From Planctomycetota bacterium (GTDB taxonomy: Bacteria; Planctomycetota; Phycisphaerae; Sedimentisphaerales; Anaerobacaceae): a DNA stretch of 5,706 bases. The translations under genes and the position numbers were made by a program. The notes below the pieces were generated by a model. It had not been told where the DNA came from, searched no databases, and saw nothing but the letters and a program-made list of their open reading frames with translations. Within the stretch, counting starts at the first letter, position 1, and every line of letters begins with the position of its first letter. Below are positions 1 to 4,865 of this stretch, piece after piece. Location: positions 1-5,706 of the forward strand of contig JAGLTN010000159.1 in NCBI GenBank assembly GCA_023135255.1, written 5' to 3'.

Positions 1-1
1 A

Positions 2-127
2 GACGGAATTTTTGGGGTGCAGATAAGGCTTGTGGACGGGCTGAGAGGGTCAGGTTATTCGCAAATGCGAAATTTTGGTTTTGTGGGCATGAAGAAAAGC
101 GTGTTGGTCGTGGATTGCGATGAGTAA
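2..127 (+). CDS. Possible 3' end of an upstream gene (partial, uncertain)
   Basis: Reading from base 2, the plus strand stays open for 41 codons to a TAA at 125-127. The peptide ends GMKKSVLVVDCDE and alternates hydrophobic and charged residues in a protein-like way, with third positions rich in G and T like the other genes here. No family can be recognised from this fragment and the start lies outside the window. The call is weak: plus frame 1 is also open to a TGA at 121-123, and one minus-strand frame is open across the same bases. It could be non-coding. Confidence 0.33.
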   Translation, partial: DGIFGVQIRLVDGLRGSGYSQMRNFGFVGMKKSVLVVDCDE

Positions 128-168
128 GGGGGAAGAAAATTTAATGAGGGGGTATTTGTTGTTTGGCC

Positions 169-247
169 GTAGTAATTCCGACTCCGACGAGCTCGTGCAG
201 TAGCCCATTCGCTTACGCGGCTCTGCGTGTCTCGTCGGAATTACTAC
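169..247. repeat. Long imperfect palindrome (REP- or MITE-like intergenic element)
   Basis: The outer arms are 169-191 and 231-247. The right arm is the exact reverse complement of GTAGTAATTCCGACGAG. The left arm is the same sequence except that the hexamer TCCGAC occurs twice in tandem, leaving a 6-base bulge. Nested inside is a second stem: GCAG-T-AGCC (197-205) pairs with GGCTCTGC (219-226) around a 13-base loop. The element sits in the gene-free stretch between a possible upstream gene end and the membrane protein gene, and CGGTTTTT follows at 249-256. Its compactness and the lack of any reading frame resemble REP-type or miniature inverted-repeat elements. It could alternatively be a transcription terminator. 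No target-site duplication is visible. Confidence 0.7.
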
Positions 248-259
248 TCGGTTTTTATA

Positions 260-288
260 TTGTAATTACCATATTTGTGGTGTATTAT
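260..288 (+). promoter_or_regulatory. Candidate sigma-70-type promoter for the membrane protein gene
   Basis: TTGTAA at 260-265 (4 of 6 matches to TTGACA) and TATTAT at 283-288 (5 of 6 to TATAAT) are separated by 17 bases, and TG lies directly before the -10 box. Transcription would start near 295, giving a leader of about 50 bases before the ATG at 348. The surroundings are A/T-rich, which raises the odds of chance matches. Confidence 0.4.
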
Positions 289-330
289 TATTTGAAGTTA
301 GATATCAATATTAGGAAGCAGGTATTTTTG

Positions 331-340
331 AGGTGAGAGG
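331..340 (+). promoter_or_regulatory. Ribosome binding site deciding the start at 348
   Basis: The purine-rich AGGTGAGAGG ends 7 bases before the ATG at 348, the usual Shine-Dalgarno spacing. The in-frame GTG at 333 lies inside this purine stretch, and the nearest alternative (AGGAAG, 313-318) is 14 bases before it. The ATG is therefore the better start. Confidence 0.55.
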
Positions 341-347
341 TTTGGTT

Positions 348-794
348 ATGACTAAGGCGGCTAAGAGAGTGTATTTGGTTTTTGGAATTGTAACTATGAT
401 AATGGTGTTTGGTGGGGCGGTTTTCATGGTTGGTACTGTTTTATCATTGCCGATTTTAGAATTGAATGATGCTGAAGGGCCTTACACTTCATATTTTTTC
501 TTTTTGTATACTGGCATTAATTTTATCTTTTTGTTTTTCTTAGCTATGTCTTCAGTTCGATTGTTTAAATTTAATTCAAAGGGGATATCTTTGCTTAAAT
601 TGGTACTGAAGGTGGAATTGGTTTATTTTATTGTAACAAGTTTACTGTGGCTGGTGCCACCAATAGGCATGAGTGCTGGAGGGGCAACTGGAATTGGTAA
701 TATGGGGATATCGCCCCAATTTCTTATTATTTATCCGGTTACGGGGCCTGTTGCTTTATGGGTTTTGAAGTTGTTTAAGGTAATAAATACTTAG
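348..794 (+). CDS. Small four-helix integral membrane protein of unknown function
   Basis: From the ATG at 348 this encodes 148 residues; a GTG at 333 would add five but is less well placed relative to the ribosome binding site. The protein is very hydrophobic. Likely membrane helices lie at about residues 9-36, 48-70, 83-106 and 121-143. A short acidic loop (ELNDAEG) follows helix 1, a basic segment (RLFKFNSKG) separates helices 2 and 3, and a glycine-rich loop (GMSAGGATGIGNMG) precedes helix 4. The Lys/Arg-rich N-terminus suggests it faces the cytoplasm. There is no signal peptide, catalytic motif or recognisable family. The gene is T-rich, as expected for Phe, Leu and Ile codons. It stands alone: the next gene is convergent and a promoter lies just upstream. 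I judge it a genuine gene but cannot assign a role. Confidence 0.72.
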   Translation: MTKAAKRVYLVFGIVTMIMVFGGAVFMVGTVLSLPILELNDAEGPYTSYFFFLYTGINFIFLFFLAMSSVRLFKFNSKGISLLKLVLKVELVYFIVTSLLWLVPPIGMSAGGATGIGNMGISPQFLIIYPVTGPVALWVLKLFKVINT

Positions 795-807
795 AAGGCT
801 GGGTTGA

Positions 808-831
808 ATAAATTTTTCTTGAAAAATTTAT
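808..831. repeat. A/T-rich perfect inverted repeat just after the membrane protein gene
   Basis: ATAAATTTTTC (808-818) and GAAAAATTTAT (821-831) are perfect 11-bp reverse complements with only TT between them, beginning 14 bases after the stop codon. The position suggests a 3'-end hairpin for the 348-794 transcript. The stem is almost entirely A/T and no separate T-run follows, so it is a poor textbook intrinsic terminator. It may instead protect the RNA 3' end or be a protein-binding site. Confidence 0.55.
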
Positions 832-844
832 GGCTGATGTTAAT

Positions 845-886
845 AGATTTCTCCACTTGCTGCGCTCGGTCGAAATGACAAGTGGG
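845..886. repeat. Interspersed intergenic repeat with hairpin (TTTCTCCACTT...CGAAATGACA type)
   Basis: Perfect 7-bp arms CCACTTG (853-859) and CAAGTGG (879-885) enclose a G/C-rich loop ending in CGGTCGAAATGACA. From memory, this resembles a short repeat seen in intergenic DNA of many bacterial drafts, which on the reverse strand reads TGTCATTTCGACCGAGCG and so on and gives rise to spurious peptides containing VISTERS. That exact peptide motif appears in the antisense frame here. Only one copy lies in this window, so its repeat status rests on recollection plus the hairpin. Confidence 0.5.
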
Positions 887-917
887 TTGGAGGTTGCGTT
901 CGGGGTGGTGGGGTTGG

Positions 918-950
918 ACATCCCGGCGCTGACGCTTTGGGCTCGGATGT
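918..950. repeat. Short imperfect hairpin, second intergenic repeat-like unit
   Basis: ACATCC (918-923) pairs with GGATGT (945-950). After one C-C mismatch the stem continues with GGC (925-927) against GCT (941-943), allowing one G-T wobble. The loop is 13 bases. It lies 32 bases beyond the preceding hairpin repeat and has no reading frame. Its resemblance to a dispersed genomic repeat is a guess. Confidence 0.35.
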
Positions 951-1002
951 GAGGATTAGGAAGATTCGCTTTTTGTAAGGGGGCAGAAGAAATTTTGGAA
1001 AT

Positions 1003-1040
1003 AAAAAAAAGGCGGGCAAATTTTTGGTTTGCTCGCCTTT
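1003..1040 (-). terminator. Intrinsic terminator of the symporter gene
   Basis: On the minus strand the stem AAAGGCGAGCAAA (1040 to 1028) pairs with TTTGCCCGCCTTT (1020 to 1008) around a 7-base loop, with one A-C mismatch. It continues into eight T residues (1010 to 1003). It begins 18 bases beyond the symporter stop codon. On the plus strand the mismatch becomes a G-U wobble, so the stem is fully paired, and T-rich sequence follows (1038-1060). It may therefore also stop rightward transcription from the membrane protein gene, acting as a shared bidirectional terminator. Confidence 0.88.
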
Positions 1041-1058
1041 GGTTTTTTGTTCGTTTTT

Positions 1059-3068
1059 TTAATCGTTTAGTTGTACTTCGTTTTCTTCGTAGAAGTTTTT
1101 CTTTGGTAGTTTTGAGTACCAGAAGATGTACATTCCAATCAGGCAGATGACGAAGATTACGGCTGAGATCGTGAGGTAGAACCATGCACCGATTATTGCC
1201 TGCATCGGTATGATGAACAGAGTTATCATCCAGCCAAGGGTGAATGGCAGTGCGACGATGTCGTTGAAATGTTCTTTTGCTACTTTTGCTTTTGTTGCAG
1301 ATGGGAGCTTGTTTTTGAGATGCGCCCAGAAGCCAATAGGTAAGGTCTTTTTGTAGAAGTTTTCAAGAACAGATTTTTCGGTTGGTCTTGTTAAGAACGT
1401 TCCGAGAATCGAGCCGAGAAGACCTATGCCGAGTAGGATGCAGAAGTACCATTTTTCGTCAGCTATCCATTCGAGTCCTGCGGTTGCTTCGAGGTCTGTT
1501 TTTACGAGTCTTAGGATTACCGCACCTATCATTCCGGAGAGGGTTCCTATTGCGAAACCTCCGCCGTTGAAACGCCACCAGTAGAAACGCAGGAAGAGCG
1601 GAGCAGTGATACCTCCGATGAGTGCCATTGTCACCCAACCCCAGATGTCGTTGATGTTTTTAGCGGTGTAGCCGAAGAGGAATCCAACAATAACAACACT
1701 GACGGTGAAAGCCCAGCTTATATATATGAGTTCTTTGTTTCCTGCTTTTGGTCTGATGTGTGCCTGATAGATGTCTTTTGTGAAGAATCCTGTCACCATG
1801 TTTACGGTGAAGCCGAAAGTTGAAACTGAAGCAGCGATGAGGGCTGTCAGGAGCAGACCACGGTATCCGATAGGTACGACGTTGAGGATAACAGCGGGTA
1901 CGATTCGTTCGGGGTTTACAGTTCCTTCGAAGCTTACCATAGGCAGTTTTGTCGCCCAGCTGTCGCCGAGTATTCCTTTGAGGCCTTCAACAAGCTGCGG
2001 GAACTGCTCGGGGTGTCGTATGATCATTGTTGTTTGTTCTACCCATCCATTTTTGGTTATCTCACCGATGTTTGCTTTGATGAGTTCGGTAGCGGCGGGG
2101 ATGGCTTCTGTTACTGCGAAGAGGTCCTTTACGAGGAAGATTCCGAGTACTGCAAAGCCCATCATTAAAGGCCAACGGAACATCATCAGCCAGGTCCACA
2201 TGAAAGAGAGTGTTCCGCACTCTCGGTCGCTTCTTGCACCGAAGTATTTTGGGTCGTCACCCATTCCCATTCCGTTGAAGATGGCTTTTAGGAGATAGAA
2301 GCTGGCGAAGATCATCATTGTTTCGTATATTTTGTATCCTTCAGGCATTGTCGCCTTTATGCTTAACCTTGAAGACATCCAGTCGGGGTTGTTTGTGATG
2401 GTAGTAGCCAGAGATGCGAAGTCTGTGTGGCCGGTGACTTTTATTACAGCCATTATTGTTATAGCGATAACGGCAGAGAGTATGATGGAGGACTGGAAGA
2501 TGTCAGCGAAGACAACGCCATAGAAACCAGCGACCATAATATAGATGGTTCCGAAGCCGACCATGATCAGGGCACATTGCCATGGCTGTAGAGGAACGAA
2601 CATTGAGAGGAATAGTCCAACACCTTTTACGAGGTATGCGATCATCCCTACTGCCCATGTGATTTTTGAGATAGCCATAACGAGTCTTGCGAATTGCCCG
2701 CCGAAACCGTTACCGAAACGGAATTTCATCCATTCAGCACCAGTCATACAACCACTTCTTCTGTGGTATTTACCTGTGAAGACGAGGACTACTGCGAGGA
2801 AGAGGCAAGCAGCACCACGGAAGCCTTCAATGAAAAGGCCCCTTGTTCCGAGCAGGAAAATGAAAGAGACGGCAACCATTGTGCCAGTCATGTCTACCAT
2901 TGAGGCCATTCCTGAGATACCGAGCATCCACCATGGTAGTTTTCTTCCGCCGAGGAAATAAGAATCGAGGTTTTTCGAAGCCATTTTTCTCAGATAGAGG
3001 GACAGACCTATGATGATGACAAAATAAATGCTGATAATTGAATAGTCAATTGCGTTTAAGAATTCCAC
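1059..3068 (-). CDS. Sodium/solute symporter (SSS family), substrate unknown
   Basis: This 669-residue inner-membrane protein would use the sodium gradient to import a small solute such as a sugar, sugar acid or amino acid. The N-terminus has the SSS pattern: a first helix (about 9-27), then DSYFLGGRKLPWWMLGISGMAS (35-56). GFYGVVFADIFQSS (181-194) matches the family's G-x-x-x-V-x-x-D-x-x-Q helix. PAVILNVVPIGYRGLLLTAL, then AASVSTFGF and FTKDIY (391-434), match the helix that in vSGLT carries the second sodium site, with S416 and T417 at the coordinating serine positions. I count about 13-14 membrane segments. It is longer than a 500-550 residue SSS protein because of a hydrophilic stretch near 318-390 and a loop near 560-605. 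The start is GTG at 3068-3066. The gene is transcribed away from the oxidoreductases and ends at a strong terminator. The family call is firm; the substrate is not determinable. Confidence 0.93.
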   Translation of the reverse strand: MEFLNAIDYSIISIYFVIIIGLSLYLRKMASKNLDSYFLGGRKLPWWMLGISGMASMVDMTGTMVAVSFIFLLGTRGLFIEGFRGAACLFLAVVLVFTGKYHRRSGCMTGAEWMKFRFGNGFGGQFARLVMAISKITWAVGMIAYLVKGVGLFLSMFVPLQPWQCALIMVGFGTIYIMVAGFYGVVFADIFQSSIILSAVIAITIMAVIKVTGHTDFASLATTITNNPDWMSSRLSIKATMPEGYKIYETMMIFASFYLLKAIFNGMGMGDDPKYFGARSDRECGTLSFMWTWLMMFRWPLMMGFAVLGIFLVKDLFAVTEAIPAATELIKANIGEITKNGWVEQTTMIIRHPEQFPQLVEGLKGILGDSWATKLPMVSFEGTVNPERIVPAVILNVVPIGYRGLLLTALIAASVSTFGFTVNMVTGFFTKDIYQAHIRPKAGNKELIYISWAFTVSVVIVGFLFGYTAKNINDIWGWVTMALIGGITAPLFLRFYWWRFNGGGFAIGTLSGMIGAVILRLVKTDLEATAGLEWIADEKWYFCILLGIGLLGSILGTFLTRPTEKSVLENFYKKTLPIGFWAHLKNKLPSATKAKVAKEHFNDIVALPFTLGWMITLFIIPMQAIIGAWFYLTISAVIFVICLIGMYIFWYSKLPKKNFYEENEVQLND

Positions 3069-3074
3069 ATCAGT

Positions 3075-3079
3075 CTCCT
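3075..3079 (-). promoter_or_regulatory. Ribosome binding site supporting the GTG start of the symporter
   Basis: On the minus strand AGGAG is followed by six bases and then GTG (3068-3066). The ATG two bases upstream (3070-3068) is in another frame and meets a stop after three codons, so GTG is the start. It gives MEFLNAIDYS, a normal SSS N-terminus. Confidence 0.75.
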
Positions 3080-3158
3080 AATAAAATAGTGGTCATATTG
3101 TGATAGATAAAAGCAGAATAGTAACTATTAGTTTTGCCTACCTACATATAAGTTGAGG

Positions 3159-3187
3159 AGTATAAATCAGAGTTAAAATTTAAGCAA
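3159..3187 (-). promoter_or_regulatory. Candidate promoter of the symporter gene
   Basis: On the minus strand TTGCTT (3187-3182) and TATACT (3164-3159, 5 of 6 matches to TATAAT) are 17 bases apart. Transcription would start near 3152, leaving a leader of about 83 bases. The -35 box matches only 3 of 6, which would suit an activator-dependent promoter. The region is A/T-rich, so chance matches are possible. Confidence 0.4.
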
Positions 3188-3203
3188 GTATTTAATTTCA
3201 GGT

Positions 3204-3221
3204 CGTTTTTTGCAAAAAACG
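3204..3221. promoter_or_regulatory. 18-bp perfect palindrome, candidate operator between divergent promoters
   Basis: CGTTTTTTGCAAAAAACG is its own reverse complement. It lies about 17 bases upstream of the symporter -35 box and about 118 bases before the -10 box proposed for the oxidoreductase gene. Perfect palindromes of this length are typical of dimeric regulator sites. No regulator gene is in the window, so the binding protein is unknown. The A/T content lowers its specificity somewhat. Confidence 0.5.
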
Positions 3222-3225
3222 GTGT

Positions 3226-3248
3226 TGCTGATTTACAGCAGTGTTTTT
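3226..3248 (+). promoter_or_regulatory. Small hairpin followed by a T-run in the divergent region
   Basis: TGCTG (3226-3230) pairs with CAGCA (3236-3240) around ATTTA, and GTGTTTTT follows. AAAAAC (3215-3220) can also pair with GTTTTT (3243-3248), enclosing this hairpin. It resembles a weak terminator or attenuator if transcription starts upstream of it. The proposed oxidoreductase promoter is downstream, so it may have no role in RNA. Confidence 0.25.
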
Positions 3249-3338
3249 CTGAACAAATCTACCAATATATCACTATATACTGTTGCATATTCGGATTTAG
3301 AATCTTATCCCTTCTGAAGTGTTTTTTGGCTTTAAGGC

Positions 3339-3344
3339 TATAAT
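3339..3344 (+). promoter_or_regulatory. Candidate -10 element for the oxidoreductase operon
   Basis: TATAAT at 3339-3344 is a perfect -10 box, placing a start near 3351 and a leader of about 64 bases. No good -35 box lies 16-18 bases upstream (the region reads TGAAGTGT), which would fit a regulated, activator-dependent promoter or mean the match is accidental. Confidence 0.33.
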
Positions 3345-3414
3345 AATGTTGATTGTAGTCTTATCAGGCGGTAGAATGCTATTTTTATGTATTTAATGAT
3401 CGGAGAATCGCGTA

Positions 3415-4833
3415 ATGAAAGATGTTAAGAAGCAAGTGTTAAAGAGCAGTAACAAGTTTACCCGTCGGCAGTTTTTGTCATCATCAGCGGCGGTGACAGC
3501 ATTTACAATTGTACCGAGTTATGTTCTTGGCGCTAATGGTCAGCAGCCGCCAAGTGATAAATTAAATATAGCAGCGATAGGTGCAGGCGGTATGGGATCA
3601 GGGAATGTCAGCAGGAGCAGCACTGAAAATATCGTGGCACTTTGCGATGTTAATGATGAAGGGGCAGCAAGGACTTATGCTAAGCACCCGAAGGCACCGA
3701 CGTTCAGAGATTTTCGTAAGATGCTTGATAAAGAGCATAAGAATATTGACGCTGTGATCATTGCAACTCCGGACCATACACATGCAGTAGCAGCGATGGC
3801 ATGTATGGGGCTTGGTAAGCATGTTTATGTTCAAAAGCCTTTGACTCATGATATATATGAAGCGAGAATGCTTACAGAGGCAGCACATAAGTATAAAGTT
3901 CAGACTCAGATGGGTAATCAGGGGCATTCAGGTGAGGGGATTCGTTTGCTTAGTGAATGGATACAAGATGGAGCGATCGGTGCGGTTCGTGAGGTTCATG
4001 CGTGGACTGACAGACCTATCTGGCCACAGAGTGTCGGACGTCCGACTGGTTCAGTGCCTGTACCTTCGACGCTTGACTGGGATCTTTGGCTTGGTACGGC
4101 GCCATTTAGGCCTTTCAATAATGGCTATCTGCCATTTGACTGGCGTGGGTTCTGGGATTTTGGAACTGGTGCGTTGGGTGATATGGCGTGTCATATTATT
4201 GACCCGGTGTTTATGGCATTGAAGCTGGGGTATCCGACATCTGCATCGGCGAGCTTTACGAGGGTCAAGCTCGGCAAACGTTATGAAGATCATTATCTCA
4301 GGCTTGCTGATATGGATGAGACACCACCAATTTCGTCAGTTATTCATTATGACTTCCCGAAGCGCGGCGATATGCCGGCAGTTAAGCTGCATTGGTATGA
4401 CGGCGGGATGAGGCCTGAGAGACCTGAGGAGCTTGAGCAGGGCAGGAGAATGGGCGACGGCGGTAACGGCGTTATCTTTGTCGGCGATAAGGGTAAGATC
4501 ATGTGCGGCTGTTATGCAGCTAATCCAAGAATTATTCCTGAAATTAAGATGAAAGAATATAAACGTCCTGAGAAGAGTATCGCGAGAATACCAGGTGGTA
4601 ATGGTGGTCATGAGCAGGACTGGATTCGTGCATGTAAGGACGGCAGGCCCGCAAGCTCTAACTTTGATTATTCTGGTCCTTTAACTGAGACAGTTCTTAT
4701 GGGTAACCTTACGATGCGTATGGATGGGCAAAGAATCGAGTGGGACGGTAAAAATATGAAAGTTACTAACATTGACGAGGCTAATGATTTTGTTCGCAGG
4801 CAGTATCGCGCAGGCTGGAGTCTTGGAGTTTGA
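3415..4833 (+). CDS. Tat-exported Gfo/Idh/MocA family oxidoreductase
   Basis: This 472-residue protein belongs to the NAD(P)-dependent Gfo/Idh/MocA family, which oxidises or reduces sugars, inositols and related polyols. A Tat signal lies at residues 16-40: TRRQFL (RR at 17-18), then a hydrophobic stretch ending VLGA. The Rossmann fold starts at about 51 with the dinucleotide loop GAGGMG (56-61), and ALCDVN marks the end of beta-2. TPDHTHA (118-124) and QKP (140-142, K141) follow; the family norm is EKP. The C-terminal domain has the GDMACHIID stretch (255-263), supplying the usual Asp/His residues. The Shine-Dalgarno GGAG (3402-3405) lies 9 bases before ATG. It is the first gene of an apparent two-gene operon and is divergent from the symporter. 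Action outside the cytoplasm is inferred from the signal; Zymomonas GFOR shows that such enzymes can be exported with bound cofactor. The substrate is unknown. Confidence 0.93.
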   Translation: MKDVKKQVLKSSNKFTRRQFLSSSAAVTAFTIVPSYVLGANGQQPPSDKLNIAAIGAGGMGSGNVSRSSTENIVALCDVNDEGAARTYAKHPKAPTFRDFRKMLDKEHKNIDAVIIATPDHTHAVAAMACMGLGKHVYVQKPLTHDIYEARMLTEAAHKYKVQTQMGNQGHSGEGIRLLSEWIQDGAIGAVREVHAWTDRPIWPQSVGRPTGSVPVPSTLDWDLWLGTAPFRPFNNGYLPFDWRGFWDFGTGALGDMACHIIDPVFMALKLGYPTSASASFTRVKLGKRYEDHYLRLADMDETPPISSVIHYDFPKRGDMPAVKLHWYDGGMRPERPEELEQGRRMGDGGNGVIFVGDKGKIMCGCYAANPRIIPEIKMKEYKRPEKSIARIPGGNGGHEQDWIRACKDGRPASSNFDYSGPLTETVLMGNLTMRMDGQRIEWDGKNMKVTNIDEANDFVRRQYRAGWSLGV

Positions 4834-4865
4834 TTTGTATGATTTGAATTTAAGGAGATGAAAAA

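Noticed and set aside
58..71. Small inverted repeat TTCGCA-AA-TGCGAA
   Set aside because: The arms are only 6 bp and it lies within the possible coding end of an upstream gene. It could easily be chance.
169..247. CRISPR repeat or tRNA-like structure
   Set aside because: There are no regularly spaced copies, and no cloverleaf arms, anticodon loop or CCA-type acceptor can be drawn. It is a single nested hairpin.
775..1185. Open frame on the minus strand overlapping the symporter 3' end (136 codons)
   Set aside because: It overlaps the well-supported symporter gene in another frame, runs through the terminator hairpin and intergenic repeats, is highly basic, and contains PLVISTERSKWRNL, the typical spurious translation of the intergenic repeat.
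1771..2298. Plus-strand open frame (175 codons) inside the symporter gene
   Set aside because: It is antisense to a conserved part of the SSS protein, with low-complexity Ser/Pro/Arg-rich translation and no plausible ribosome binding site.
3262..3281. A/T-rich repeat TATAT-CAC-TATATA and a TATACT box as a further promoter or operator
   Set aside because: It is low-complexity A/T sequence with no acceptable -35 box at 16-18 bases, and symmetry of this kind is expected by chance.
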